Shown: positions 19,123 to 28,032 of the stretch, piece by piece
Position numbering within the stretch: position 1 is the stretch's first letter
Layout: each line of letters starts with the position of its first letter
NCBI RefSeq assembly: GCF_001645105.1
Contig: NZ_LKEG01000033.1
Coordinates: 227 to 64,226 of the forward strand
Length of the DNA stretch: 64,000 nt
Direction of reading: 5' to 3'
DNA from: Pseudomonas marginalis
GTDB taxonomy: Bacteria; Pseudomonadota; Gammaproteobacteria; Pseudomonadales; Pseudomonadaceae
Translations under genes and position numbers: made by a program
Notes under the pieces: generated by a model
Databases searched by the model: none
Seen by the model: the letters and a program-made list of their open reading frames with translations, nothing else
Told to the model about the DNA's origin: nothing

Positions 19123-20130
19123 ATGGGTATTGATCTTCCGCTGATCTGGGCCGTGATCATCATCTTCGGCATCATGATGTACGTGGTCATGGACGGCTTC
19201 GACCTGGGTATCGGCATCCTCTTCCCGTTTATCCCGGGCAAGACCGACCGTGACGTGATGATGAACACCGTGGCGCCGGTCTGGGACGGTAACGAAACCT
19301 GGCTGGTACTCGGCGGCGCGGCGTTGTTCGGCGCGTTCCCGCTGGCCTATTCGGTGGTGTTGTCGGCGCTGTACCTGCCGTTGATCCTGATGCTGATCGG
19401 CTTGATCTTCCGTGGCGTAGCGTTCGAGTTCCGCTTCAAGGCCAAGGACCATAAACGTCACCTGTGGGACAAGGCGTTCATCGGCGGCTCGCTGGCCGCG
19501 ACGTTCTTCCAGGGCGTGGCGTTGGGGGCGTTTATCGACGGCATCCCGGTGGTCAACCGTCAGTTCGCCGGCGGTTCGCTGGACTGGGCCACGCCGTTCA
19601 CGATGTTCTGCGGCGTGGCGCTGATCGTTGCCTATGCGTTGCTCGGCTGCACCTGGCTGATCATGAAGACCGAAGGCCCGCTTCAGGAAAAGATGCACAA
19701 CCTCGCGCGGCCGTTGGCCTTCGTGGTGCTGGCGGTCATAGGCATCGTGAGTATCTGGACGCCACTGACGCACCCGGAAATCGCCTCGCGCTGGTTTACG
19801 CTGCCGAACCTGTTCTGGTTCCTGCCGGTGCCGATCCTGGTGCTGGTGACCATGTACGGGCTGATCCGCGCCGTGGCGCGTAATGCGCACTACACACCGT
19901 TCCTGCTGACGCTGGTGCTGATTTTCCTGGGCTATAGCGGTTTGGGCATCAGCCTGTGGCCGAACATCATTCCGCCCTCAGTGTCGATCTGGGACGCTGC
20001 CGCGCCGCCGCAAAGCCAGGGCTTCATGCTGGTGGGCACGTTATTCATCATTCCGTTCATCCTGGGCTACACCTTCTGGAGCTACTACGTGTTCCGCGGC
20101 AAGGTCACCCACGAAGACGGTTATCACTAG
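19123..20130 (+). CDS. cioB: Cyanide-insensitive quinol oxidase subunit II (CioB)
   Basis: Second integral membrane subunit (335 aa) of the bd-type oxidase. The family N-terminus LPLIWAVIIIFGIMMYVVMDGFDLG and the WDGNETWLVLGG motif are both present. An in-frame start further upstream inside cioA is rejected because AGGGGAATTG positions the ATG at 19123 well. It is followed 12 bp later by the small DUF2474 gene. Confidence 0.93.
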   Translation: MGIDLPLIWAVIIIFGIMMYVVMDGFDLGIGILFPFIPGKTDRDVMMNTVAPVWDGNETWLVLGGAALFGAFPLAYSVVLSALYLPLILMLIGLIFRGVAFEFRFKAKDHKRHLWDKAFIGGSLAATFFQGVALGAFIDGIPVVNRQFAGGSLDWATPFTMFCGVALIVAYALLGCTWLIMKTEGPLQEKMHNLARPLAFVVLAVIGIVSIWTPLTHPEIASRWFTLPNLFWFLPVPILVLVTMYGLIRAVARNAHYTPFLLTLVLIFLGYSGLGISLWPNIIPPSVSIWDAAAPPQSQGFMLVGTLFIIPFILGYTFWSYYVFRGKVTHEDGYH

Positions 20131-20142
20131 GAGGGTCGTTCC

Positions 20143-20310
20143 ATGTCCGGCAAACCTTCGTTGCACGAGATTGAACAGGCCGAGAAACAGCCGTTGTGGC
20201 GGCGCCTGGGGTGGCTGGCGATGATCTGGACCGGCAGCGTGCTGGCCCTGTTCGTCGTGGCCAGCCTGATGCGCATGTTCATGAATGCGGCCGGCCTGAC
20301 GACCCACTGA
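20143..20310 (+). CDS. DUF2474 small membrane subunit of the Cio oxidase
   Basis: A 55-aa protein starting MSGKPSLHEIEQAEKQ, with one membrane helix (about residues 22-46, LGWLAMIWTGSVLALFVVAS). The ATG at 20143 follows AGGAGGG. It has the size, topology and place of DUF2474 proteins, which follow cioB in many Pseudomonas and are thought to play a CydX/CydS-like stabilising role in the oxidase. Coupling to cioAB is direct from the 12-bp gap; the role is inferred. Confidence 0.85.
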   Translation: MSGKPSLHEIEQAEKQPLWRRLGWLAMIWTGSVLALFVVASLMRMFMNAAGLTTH

Positions 20311-20319
20311 CATCCCGAT

Positions 20320-20343
20320 CCGGGCCTTGCGGCCCGGCTTTTC
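20320..20343 (+). terminator. First terminator after the cio operon
   Basis: CCGGGCC-ttgc-GGCCCGG (20320-20337) followed by CTTTTC. It is the first of two hairpins in tandem behind the cio genes. Confidence 0.65.
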
Positions 20344-20378
20344 AACCCTGCTTTTCGCAAGAGAAGCAGGGTTTTTTT
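20344..20378 (+). terminator. Strong terminator between cio and rlmG
   Basis: A 13-bp stem (20344-20356 with 20361-20373, one G-U pair) with loop GCAA is followed by a run of seven T. The T-run overlaps the last codon of the convergent rlmG. Confidence 0.85.
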
Positions 20379-21501
20379 ATTTGCGCGCTTTGAGGATCAC
20401 GAATTTTGGCGTGGTGGCGACTTGCTCGACACCCCGGAACAAGCGCGCGAGCTTGGTGTGGTAACCCAGATGACGGTTGCCGACTATATAGAGGGCGCCG
20501 CCTACCACCAGGGCGTCCCGTGCCTGTTGGAACATGCGCCAGGCAAGGAAGTCACCGACCACTTGTTGCTGATGGAAGGGCGGGTTGCACAGCACCACGT
20601 CCAGCGAGTCGGGCGCCTGCCCTGCCAGGCCATCGCCGGCGCGTATGACCGCCTCGCGCTGGCCGAGGGCGGCGTGCCAGTTTTCCTGCGCCGATTGCAC
20701 GGCCATGTAGGATTCGTCCACCAAGGTGTAGTGCGCCTCGGGGTTCTGCAGCGCGCTGGCGATCGCCAGTATGCCGTTGCCGCAGCCCAGGTCTGCCACG
20801 CGGGCACTGCCCAGGTTCTTCGGCAGGTGTGGCAGGAACGCGCGGGTGCCGATGTCCAGGCTTTCGCGACAGAACACATTGGCGTGGTTCAGCAATTCAA
20901 TGGCCGGTGCGTCCACGGTGTAGCGGGTGGGGTAGGGCGAGACGGCAACGGGGCGGTCTTCAACGGAGGCGATCAGCAAACGCGCCTTTTTTACCGCAAG
21001 CGACGCTTGCATCGGCCCGATGTAACGCTCCAGCAATTCGCCCGCCGCCCGTGGCAAGTGCTTGATCATCGCCCCGGCGATGACTTCGGCACCCGGTGCC
21101 AGTTGGCCTTGCAAGCGAATCAGTTGTTCTTCCAACAAGGCCAGGGTTTTCGGAACGCGGATCAGCACGCGATCGAAAGGCCCGGCCAGGGTCTGATTGG
21201 CGGGAATGAACGGCACGGCGTTAAACGTCTTGCCATTGCGCACCAGGTTTTTCTCCAGACCCTGGGCCGCGAGGAACGAGTCGCCGCTGGAGGTGACCTG
21301 CACCTTGCCTTCGAGACTGGCGGCCAGGGCGCCAAAGCTGTCATTGAGGACCAACACGCGGGTGCTGGCGTTCGGCGTTTGATCGGCCAAATGGCTCAGC
21401 AGGTATTCGTCGGCGGCGTCGAAGGCTTGCAGCGGATCGTTATGTTGCTCTGGCTGGCGGATCAGATCGAGCTGGGCGAAAGGGCTTTCGAGCAGGGGCA
21501 T
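20377..21501 (-). CDS. rlmG: 23S rRNA (guanine-1835-N2)-methyltransferase RlmG
   Basis: SAM-dependent methyltransferase of 374 aa that modifies G1835 of 23S rRNA. It has the two-domain layout of RlmG/RsmC: a degenerate N-terminal methyltransferase fold, then a catalytic domain with VADLGCGNGILAI (near residue 236) and the base-methylation motif VVLCNPPFH (near 311). The N-terminal FDAADEYLL segment is typical. It is a single gene downstream of luxR but separated from it by 158 bp. Confidence 0.92.
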   Translation of the reverse strand: MPLLESPFAQLDLIRQPEQHNDPLQAFDAADEYLLSHLADQTPNASTRVLVLNDSFGALAASLEGKVQVTSSGDSFLAAQGLEKNLVRNGKTFNAVPFIPANQTLAGPFDRVLIRVPKTLALLEEQLIRLQGQLAPGAEVIAGAMIKHLPRAAGELLERYIGPMQASLAVKKARLLIASVEDRPVAVSPYPTRYTVDAPAIELLNHANVFCRESLDIGTRAFLPHLPKNLGSARVADLGCGNGILAIASALQNPEAHYTLVDESYMAVQSAQENWHAALGQREAVIRAGDGLAGQAPDSLDVVLCNPPFHQQQVVGDFLAWRMFQQARDALVVGGALYIVGNRHLGYHTKLARLFRGVEQVATTPKFVILKARK

Positions 21502-21659
21502 GGCGGGACAGGCTCTGGGTAAACGATGGGTGTTCGGCAGTCATGGGCCGAACCGTCTGAGCGAACGTCGAGCGGCACCTGGGGGGCTGCTCATCACTCA
21601 GAACCGGGCGTAAATGTTACGTTTTTTTCAGAGCGATTACATGCGGTGTTTCTGCACGG

Positions 21660-22370
21660 TTAGAACAGCCCCGCTTTGGAGGCACAGAGCACGGCGGCAA
21701 TCTTGTTATTGACCCCCAGTTTCTTGAACGTACTGCTGATGTGAAACCCCACCGTACGCTCCGACAGGCAAAGGATGGTAGCGATATCCGACGCTGTCTT
21801 GCCCATGGCGGACCACTTGAGAATTTCAGTTTCCCGTGGCGTCAGCTTACTCGGTGGCAGGGCACTGGGTTTACCGGCGTATTTTTGCGCCACGACGGCA
21901 TGCATGGCATGGCACAGCCACAAGACGTGGCCCGCCTTTTCATACAACTCTACCGGGCTTACATCGTCGGTGCCACGGCTCAGGGTCAGCATGCTGAACA
22001 CACCCTGGAAATCATGCACAGCCTGGGTCCATGCCACGTTCACATTTAAGGTTTGGGCCAAGGACCATAGGCTGGGTGCATCTTTAAATAGGGTTCCCTC
22101 CCAGACGACGGGTAATACACATCGCTTGCAGTGTTTAACAACGGGATCTACATCGAAGTAGCGCGCTTGGTTATACACGGTCGTCCATTCTTTCGGATAG
22201 TTGGTGAATTCAATCGGATTGGTTTGGTTTTCGGACACCTGCGAGCTCATTTTGAAGGAACAATATTGGAAGCCGAGTTCATACGTTTGGTTGATAACCA
22301 TCTCAAATACACTGGTGATCTCGTTCTCGCCTTCCAGTTTGGGGAGTCTAGTGTTTCGCCAGTTAAGCAT
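21660..22370 (-). CDS. LuxR-family quorum-sensing regulator (solo)
   Basis: Transcription factor of 236 aa with an N-terminal autoinducer-binding domain and a C-terminal LuxR helix-turn-helix (about 175-230, TPRETEILKWSAMGKTASDIA). The ATG at 22370 (MLNWRNTRLP) is preceded by GGAGAG; an in-frame ATG at 22433 lacks this. The ligand pocket has Tyr58, Trp62, Tyr66, Asp75 and Trp90, each exactly two residues after the LasR acyl-homoserine-lactone contacts, so AHL binding is plausible. No luxI-type synthase is nearby. It is divergent from fpr. Confidence 0.88.
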   Translation of the reverse strand: MLNWRNTRLPKLEGENEITSVFEMVINQTYELGFQYCSFKMSSQVSENQTNPIEFTNYPKEWTTVYNQARYFDVDPVVKHCKRCVLPVVWEGTLFKDAPSLWSLAQTLNVNVAWTQAVHDFQGVFSMLTLSRGTDDVSPVELYEKAGHVLWLCHAMHAVVAQKYAGKPSALPPSKLTPRETEILKWSAMGKTASDIATILCLSERTVGFHISSTFKKLGVNNKIAAVLCASKAGLF

Positions 22371-22438
22371 CGGTAACTCTCCATGGGTTTCTCTGACTTG
22401 GGGTACGTCCTGGACCCCCAACGCTGTACGCAAGTGAG

Positions 22439-22456
22439 TGTAGGACAGGGCCTACA
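22439..22456. promoter_or_regulatory. lux-box-like dyad upstream of the LuxR solo
   Basis: TGTAGGACAGGGCCTACA is an 18-bp dyad (7 of 8 pairs match), located about 70 bp upstream of the luxR start. The left half equals the half-site of the Vibrio fischeri lux box, but the spacing is 4 bp longer than in a classic box. It could be an autoregulatory site. The remaining gap to fpr (22457-22751) is AT-rich and shows no convincing gene. Confidence 0.35.
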
Positions 22457-22751
22457 TTGCGAAAGGAAATTTTTGTTCTTACGCGGCAGGGTTTAAGGTT
22501 TTTTCACTGGATGTTTAGTAAGCCTCAAAAAGGCGTCATTTAGTTTCTTACGGTTTTTTAGTGGGTTGGGCACGCTGTAACGCTCAACTAACAGTATGTT
22601 TGTGACGTTGTGATACACGCTAATAGCGAAATGTTTTGGGGTTGGTATTAAATTGCCACTGTTCTGTGGGTTTACGATGCCACTACCAACCATAGGTGTT
22701 TCCACAGGCGACTTTGAGGGACACTAGGGCACCTGTAGAACGGAGCCCCCC

Positions 22752-23528
22752 ATGACGGCCAGTGCTGAGAAATTTACCCGCCAGACCTTGCTCGATGTGC
22801 AATCGCTGACCCCCAGCCTGTTTACGCTGCGCACCACCCGCGACCCAGGCTTTCGTTTTACCGCCGGCCAGTTCGTGCGCCTGGGGGTGACCAAGGCGGA
22901 TGGCAGCACCGTATGGCGCGCCTATTCCTTGGTGTCTTCGCCGTTTGATGAGCACCTGGATTTCTTCTCGATCGTCGTCCCGGAGGGTGAGTTCACCAGT
23001 GAGCTGAGCCGCCTGAGAGTGGGCGATACCTTGATGGTGGAGCGCCAGGCCACGGGGTTCCTGACCTTGAATCGCTTCGTCGATGGTCGCGACTTATGGC
23101 TGTTGGGCACCGGTACTGGCGTGGCGCCGTTCCTGTCGATCCTGCAGGACTTCGAAGTCTGGGAGAAATTCGAGCGCATCATCCTCGTCTACAGCGCGCG
23201 GGAAGCCAGGGAGTTGGCTTATCAGTTGCTGATCAAGGCACTGGGCGAGCGCGAGTACCTGGCTGAGCATGCGCATAAGCTCACCTACATCCCTATCGTC
23301 ACCCGTGAGCAACATCCGGGCGCGCTGAATGGGCGCATTACCACGTTGATCGAAAATGGCGAGCTTGAACGCGCGGCCGGTGTCGAACTGACCCCGGAAC
23401 ATTCCCGCGTGTTGATTTGCGGTAACCCGCAGATGGTCGATGACACGCGCCAGTTGCTCAAACAGCGCGACATGAATCTGAGCTTGAGCCGCCGCCCTGG
23501 CCAGGTGGCCGTGGAAAACTACTGGTAA
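22752..23528 (+). CDS. fpr: Ferredoxin/flavodoxin-NADP+ reductase
   Basis: FAD enzyme (258 aa) that passes electrons between NADPH and ferredoxin or flavodoxin. The FAD motif RAYSLVSSPFDEHLDF, the nicotinamide motif GTGTGVAPFLSI near residue 118 and the C-terminal VAVENYW are those of bacterial subclass-I Fpr. The position next to mscL and katB matches the FprB locus of P. aeruginosa as I remember it. Its role would be supply of reducing power under oxidative stress and for Fe-S biogenesis. Confidence 0.9.
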   Translation: MTASAEKFTRQTLLDVQSLTPSLFTLRTTRDPGFRFTAGQFVRLGVTKADGSTVWRAYSLVSSPFDEHLDFFSIVVPEGEFTSELSRLRVGDTLMVERQATGFLTLNRFVDGRDLWLLGTGTGVAPFLSILQDFEVWEKFERIILVYSAREARELAYQLLIKALGEREYLAEHAHKLTYIPIVTREQHPGALNGRITTLIENGELERAAGVELTPEHSRVLICGNPQMVDDTRQLLKQRDMNLSLSRRPGQVAVENYW

Positions 23529-23529
23529 T

Positions 23530-23754
23530 AAAAAAGGCGCCTCAAGCAGGCTAATACCAGTCAGTTAAGGGTGAGCACCGTACCTGTGGCGAGGGAGCTT
23601 GCTCCCGCTGGGTCGCAAGCGGCCCCAGCTCTTTGTTTCAAAAGACTGGGACTGCTGCGCAGTCCAGCGGGAGCAAGCTCCCTCGCCACAGGTTACTGTT
23701 CGCTCTTGCTGCTTCTTAACTGACTGGCATTAGCCTCAGGCAGGCGCCTTTTTT
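23530..23754. repeat. REPIN nested inside a bidirectional terminator
   Basis: The whole fpr-mscL gap folds as one long palindrome. Outer arms AAAAAAGGCGCCT (23530-23542) and AGGCGCCTTTTTT (23742-23754) are perfectly complementary and form a bidirectional terminator. Inside them AGGCTAAT pairs with ATTAGCCT, and CCAGTCAGTTAAG (23557-23569) with CTTAACTGACTGG (23715-23727). At the core, a 29-base arm starting CCTGTGGCGAGGGAGC (23583-23611) pairs perfectly with 23664-23692, a REPIN of the GTGGCGAGG class. Confidence 0.88.
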
Positions 23755-23766
23755 CCAAGCCTGTAC

Positions 23767-24186
23767 TTACGGAAGCGGCTTGTCATTCTGCGCCTTGAGC
23801 AGATCGCGGATCTCACCCAGCAATACTTCTTCCTTGGTCGGCGTTGGTGGCAAGCTAGGCGCTACCGCCTCTTCACGCTTCAGACGGTTGATCGCCTTGA
23901 CCCCCATGAAGATCGCAAACGCGACGATCACAAAGTCGATCACGCTCTGGATGAACTTGCCGTATGCCAGCACCACCGCAGGCACATCGCCCTGCGCCGC
24001 CTTGAGCGTGACCGCCAGGTCGCCGAAGTCCACACCACCGATCAACAGACCTATGGGCGGCATCACCACGTCGCCTACAAACGAAGAAACAATTTTGCCG
24101 AAGGCTGCGCCGATGATGATACCGACGGCCATGTCGACCACATTACCTTTGACCGCGAAGGCCTTGAACTCACTGATCACGCCCAT
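23767..24186 (-). CDS. mscL: Large-conductance mechanosensitive channel MscL
   Basis: Pentameric inner-membrane safety valve (139 aa) that opens under hypo-osmotic shock. The N-terminal amphipathic helix ([23 protein letters not shown]), two membrane helices and the C-terminal helical bundle ([17 protein letters not shown]) are all present, and the length is normal. It converges with fpr on the shared terminator/REPIN and is divergent from katB. Confidence 0.96.
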   Translation of the reverse strand: MGVISEFKAFAVKGNVVDMAVGIIIGAAFGKIVSSFVGDVVMPPIGLLIGGVDFGDLAVTLKAAQGDVPAVVLAYGKFIQSVIDFVIVAFAIFMGVKAINRLKREEAVAPSLPPTPTKEEVLLGEIRDLLKAQNDKPLP

Positions 24187-24473
24187 AGGTTATTCCTTGT
24201 TACAGATGAGAAGGGTGGCACTTAGTGTAAGTCAGTCGTAGCGGGCTTGCCTGACACAACCGCTAACACTGTTAGCTTTAATCGACACATTAAATCGCAA
24301 ATAGTTTGCAAAGTGCCACCAATCGCGCGCGAAATACGCGTGGCATCAGTGGGTTACCAGATTATTTTATTAATCGGGTTGGTATGGCTTTTCTATTTAT
24401 CTTCTGGCGCTCGGGTCACTAGCCTCTGGCAAGCACAACTGAATGTGCACTAAAAAAACCAGAGGAAACCTTG

Positions 24474-26015
24474 ATGAAAACCCCAATGACCCGCGGGCCT
24501 GTTGCAGCGCGAACCGCGCTGGTACTGGTGACCGCCAGCCTGCTTTCCCTCTCAGTGCAAGCCGCTAACCTGACCCGCGATAATGGTGCCGCTGTCGGCG
24601 ACAACCAGAACTCGCAGACCGCCGGCGCGAATGGCCCGGTGCTGCTGCAAGACGTGCAGCTTATTCAAAAGCTGCAACGCTTTGACCGCGAGCGCATCCC
24701 CGAGCGCGTGGTACACGCCCGTGGCACCGGCGCCCACGGCACCTTCACCGTCACTGACAGCCTCAGCGACCTGACCAAGGCCAAGGTATTCGCAGCCGGC
24801 GAAGCCACCCCGGTGTTTGTGCGTTTCTCCGCCGTGGTCCACGGCAACCACTCCCCGGAAACCCTGCGTGACCCACGCGGTTTCGCCACCAAGTTCTACA
24901 CCGCCGACGGCAACTGGGACCTGGTCGGCAACAACTTCCCGACGTTCTTTATCCGTGATGCCATCAAGTTCCCGGACATGGTCCACGCCTTCAAGCCGGA
25001 CCCGCGCACCAACCTGGATGACGATTCCCGTCGCTTCGATTTCTTCTCCCACGTACCCGAGTCCACCCGTACGCTCACCGAGCTGTACTCCGACTCCGGC
25101 ACCCCGGCCAGCTACCGGGAGATGGACGGCAACGGCGTGCACGCCTACAAGCTGATCAACGCCAAGGGCGAGGTGCACTACGTCAAGTTCCACTGGAAGA
25201 GCCTGCAAGGCATCAAGAATCTTGATCCCAAGCAAGTCACCGAAGTGCAGGGGCGTGACTACAGCCACATGACCAACGACCTGGTCACCCATATCAACAA
25301 GGGCGACTTCCCCAAGTGGGACCTGTACGTGCAGGTGCTCAAGCCTGAAGACCTGGCCAAGTTCGACTTCGACCCGCTGGACGCCACCAAGATCTGGCCG
25401 AATGTGCCCGAGCGCAAAGTTGGACAGATGGTGTTGAACCGTAACCCGGCCAACGTCTTCCAGGAAACCGAGCAGGTGGCCATGGCCCCGGCCAACCTGG
25501 TGCCGGGCATCGAGCCGTCGGAAGACCGCCTGCTGCAAGGCCGCGTGTTCTCCTACGCCGACACCCAGATGTACCGCCTGGGCGCCAACGCCCTGCAACT
25601 GCCGATCAACGCGCCACGGGTGACCGTCAACAACGGTAACCAGGACGGTGCACTCAATACTGGCAAGACCACCAGCGGCGTGAACTACCAGCCAAGCCGT
25701 CTGGAACCTCGCGAAGAGCCACAGACCGCGCGTTACAGCCAGTCGGCGCTGTCGGGCAGCACCCAGCAAGCGAAGATCCAGCGCGAGCAGAACTTCAAGC
25801 AGGCCGGTGACCTGTATCGCTCTTACAGCCCCAAAGAGCGTCAGGACCTGATCGATAACTTCGGCGGCTCCCTGGCCACCACGGATGACGAAAGCAAGCA
25901 CATCATCCTGTCGTTCCTCTATAAGGCCGACCCGGAATACGGCACTGGCGTGGCCAAGGTCGCCAAAGGTGACCTGTCGCGCGTGAAAGCGCTGGCTGAA
26001 AAACTGACTGACTGA
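24474..26015 (+). CDS. katB: Periplasmic catalase KatB
   Basis: Heme catalase of 513 aa. The ATG at 24474 follows AGAGGAAA. A cleavable signal peptide ends at LSVQA-ANLTRDNG, which marks the exported KatB type rather than cytosolic catalases. The distal-site histidine is in VVHARGTGAHG and the asparagine in DLVGNNFPTFFIRDA; the proximal heme-tyrosine motif is GRVFSYADTQMYRLG. In P. aeruginosa this gene is peroxide-induced through OxyR; no clear OxyR site was recognised in the 287-bp upstream gap. ankB follows. Confidence 0.93.
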   Translation: MKTPMTRGPVAARTALVLVTASLLSLSVQAANLTRDNGAAVGDNQNSQTAGANGPVLLQDVQLIQKLQRFDRERIPERVVHARGTGAHGTFTVTDSLSDLTKAKVFAAGEATPVFVRFSAVVHGNHSPETLRDPRGFATKFYTADGNWDLVGNNFPTFFIRDAIKFPDMVHAFKPDPRTNLDDDSRRFDFFSHVPESTRTLTELYSDSGTPASYREMDGNGVHAYKLINAKGEVHYVKFHWKSLQGIKNLDPKQVTEVQGRDYSHMTNDLVTHINKGDFPKWDLYVQVLKPEDLAKFDFDPLDATKIWPNVPERKVGQMVLNRNPANVFQETEQVAMAPANLVPGIEPSEDRLLQGRVFSYADTQMYRLGANALQLPINAPRVTVNNGNQDGALNTGKTTSGVNYQPSRLEPREEPQTARYSQSALSGSTQQAKIQREQNFKQAGDLYRSYSPKERQDLIDNFGGSLATTDDESKHIILSFLYKADPEYGTGVAKVAKGDLSRVKALAEKLTD

Positions 26016-26027
26016 TCCGTTGGTTGC

Positions 26028-26055
26028 GGTCGACGCCCATGCCTGGGCGTCGACC
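26028..26055 (+). other. Hairpin between katB and ankB
   Basis: GGTCGACGCCC (26028-26038) and GGGCGTCGACC (26045-26055) form a perfect 11-bp stem with a 6-base loop. No T-run follows, so it is more likely an mRNA-stabilising or partial attenuating element that sets the katB:ankB ratio than a full terminator. Confidence 0.6.
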
Positions 26056-26073
26056 CTTGCAGGAGAACCCCTC

Positions 26074-26613
26074 ATGCGTATCTCTATCGGTTTGCTGATG
26101 GCCATGCTGGCTTTTGTCGCCCAGGCCGAGTCCCCTGACCCGGCGGCGCTCAAGGCCCAGCTGCAGGACTACTATTTCGACGCTGCCCGGCGGGGCGATA
26201 TCGACATGCTCAATACCTTTATCGACTCCGGCTACAGCCTCAACACTCAGGACGATAAGGGCTACACCGCGCTGATCCTCGCCGCCTACCACGGGCAGGG
26301 CCCGTTCGTGGAACGCCTGCTCAGCGCCGGCGCCGACGCCTGCGTGCAGGATAAACGTGGTAACACCGCACTGATGGGGGCGATTTTCAAAGGCGAACTG
26401 AAGATTGCCCAGCGCCTGCTCGCCACCGACTGCAACCCCGACCAGCGCAACGGCGCCGGGCAGACCGCGGCCATGTACGCCGGGCTGTTCAAGCGTGTCG
26501 AGTTGCTGGACGAACTCAAAGCCAAGGGCGCGGACCTCAATGCTGAAGACCCGATCGGCAACAGTGCTTCACGATTGGCCAGCGGTGAAATCCGGACCCC
26601 GGCGCCGCGCTGA
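26074..26613 (+). CDS. ankB: Ankyrin-repeat protein AnkB
   Basis: Periplasmic ankyrin-repeat protein of 179 aa. The ATG at 26074 follows AGGAGAA; a signal peptide ends near AFVAQA-ES. About four ankyrin repeats follow (for example DDKGYTALILAAYHGQ, KRGNTALMGAIFKG and GAGQTAAMYAGLFK). In P. aeruginosa AnkB supports full KatB activity, and the same pairing is seen here. Confidence 0.9.
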   Translation: MRISIGLLMAMLAFVAQAESPDPAALKAQLQDYYFDAARRGDIDMLNTFIDSGYSLNTQDDKGYTALILAAYHGQGPFVERLLSAGADACVQDKRGNTALMGAIFKGELKIAQRLLATDCNPDQRNGAGQTAAMYAGLFKRVELLDELKAKGADLNAEDPIGNSASRLASGEIRTPAPR

Positions 26614-26648
26614 GCTATCATCGCGGTTTTTCAGTTGGAGGTTCTCAA

Positions 26649-28016
26649 ATGGCAAAGGCCAAGCGCATGTACGGCTGCACGGAGTGCGGCGCGACCTTTC
26701 CCAAGTGGGCCGGCCAGTGCACCGAATGCGGCGCGTGGAACACCCTGACTGAAACCATGATCGAAAGCGGCGGCGCGGCGGCTCCCACCGGCCGTGCCGG
26801 CTGGACCGGCCAGCAGGCGCAGATCAAGACCCTGGCCGAAGTCAGCGTGGAAGAAATCCCGCGCTTCTCCACAGCCTCCGGTGAGCTCGACCGCGTGTTG
26901 GGCGGCGGCCTGGTGGACGGCTCGGTGGTGCTGATCGGCGGCGACCCTGGTATCGGCAAGTCGACCATCCTGTTGCAGACGCTGTGCAGCATCGCCAGCC
27001 GCATGCCGGCGCTGTATGTCACGGGCGAAGAATCCCAGCAACAAGTCGCTATGCGCGCCCGCCGCCTGGGCTTGCCCCAGGACCAACTGCGGGTGATGAC
27101 CGAAACCTGCATCGAAAGCATCATCGCCACGGCCCGGATCGAAAAACCCAAGGTCATGGTGATCGACTCGATCCAGACGATTTTCACCGAGCAACTGCAA
27201 TCGGCGCCGGGCGGTGTATCCCAGGTGCGTGAGAGCGCCGCGCTGTTGGTGCGGTATGCCAAGCAGAGCGGCACGGCGATCTTCCTGGTCGGCCATGTGA
27301 CCAAAGAGGGCGCATTGGCCGGGCCACGGGTGCTGGAGCATATGGTCGACACCGTGCTGTATTTCGAAGGTGAATCCGATGGCCGCCTGCGTTTGCTGCG
27401 AGCGGTAAAGAACCGGTTCGGCGCGGTGAATGAGTTGGGCGTGTTCGCCATGACTGACCGCGGATTGAAAGAAGTCTCCAACCCGTCGGCGATTTTTCTG
27501 ACCCGCGCCCAGGAAGAAGTCCCAGGCAGCGTGGTGATGGCGACGTGGGAAGGCACTCGCCCGATGCTGGTGGAAGTGCAGGCGTTGGTGGATGACAGCC
27601 ATCTGGCCAACCCGCGCCGCGTGACGCTGGGCCTGGATCAGAACCGGTTGGCGATGCTGCTGGCGGTGCTGCACCGTCACGGTGGTATTCCGACCCACGA
27701 CCAGGACGTGTTCCTTAACGTAGTGGGCGGGGTCAAGGTATTGGAAACCGCCTCCGACCTTGCGTTGATGGCGGCTGTGATGTCGAGCTTGCGCAATCGG
27801 CCGTTGCCTCATGACCTGCTGGTGTTTGGCGAAGTCGGGCTGTCGGGCGAAGTTCGCCCGGTGCCCAGCGGCCAGGAGCGCCTCAAGGAAGCAGCCAAGC
27901 ACGGCTTCAAGCGCGCCATCGTGCCCAAGGGTAATGCGCCGAAGGAGTCGCCGCCGGGTATACAGATTATTGGGGTGACGCGCTTGGAGCAGGCGTTGGA
28001 TGCACTTTTCGAGTAG
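26649..28016 (+). CDS. radA: DNA repair protein RadA
   Basis: Branch-migration ATPase (455 aa) in recombinational repair. It has an N-terminal four-cysteine zinc finger (C-x2-C ... C-x2-C within the first 27 residues), a RecA-like core with Walker A GGDPGIGKST (about 98-107), the diagnostic KNRFG motif and a C-terminal Lon-protease-like domain. The length is standard. The following gene begins 16 bp downstream of the stop. Confidence 0.96.
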   Translation: MAKAKRMYGCTECGATFPKWAGQCTECGAWNTLTETMIESGGAAAPTGRAGWTGQQAQIKTLAEVSVEEIPRFSTASGELDRVLGGGLVDGSVVLIGGDPGIGKSTILLQTLCSIASRMPALYVTGEESQQQVAMRARRLGLPQDQLRVMTETCIESIIATARIEKPKVMVIDSIQTIFTEQLQSAPGGVSQVRESAALLVRYAKQSGTAIFLVGHVTKEGALAGPRVLEHMVDTVLYFEGESDGRLRLLRAVKNRFGAVNELGVFAMTDRGLKEVSNPSAIFLTRAQEEVPGSVVMATWEGTRPMLVEVQALVDDSHLANPRRVTLGLDQNRLAMLLAVLHRHGGIPTHDQDVFLNVVGGVKVLETASDLALMAAVMSSLRNRPLPHDLLVFGEVGLSGEVRPVPSGQERLKEAAKHGFKRAIVPKGNAPKESPPGIQIIGVTRLEQALDALFE

Positions 28017-28032
28017 ATCAAGGATGGATGCA

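Noticed and set aside
17700-19268. Long open frame on the minus strand across cioA (522 codons)
   Set aside because: It is the antisense shadow of the high-GC cioA/cioB coding sequence: arginine-, histidine- and proline-rich with no domain. The plus-strand genes are certain.
22493-22705. 70-codon minus-strand frame in the luxR-fpr gap
   Set aside because: It has no good ribosome binding site, an AT-rich composition and no recognisable family. It is more likely chance.
24247-24453. 68-codon plus-strand frame upstream of katB
   Set aside because: There is no ribosome binding site, it overlaps the probable katB promoter region, and it resembles no known protein despite one hydrophobic stretch.
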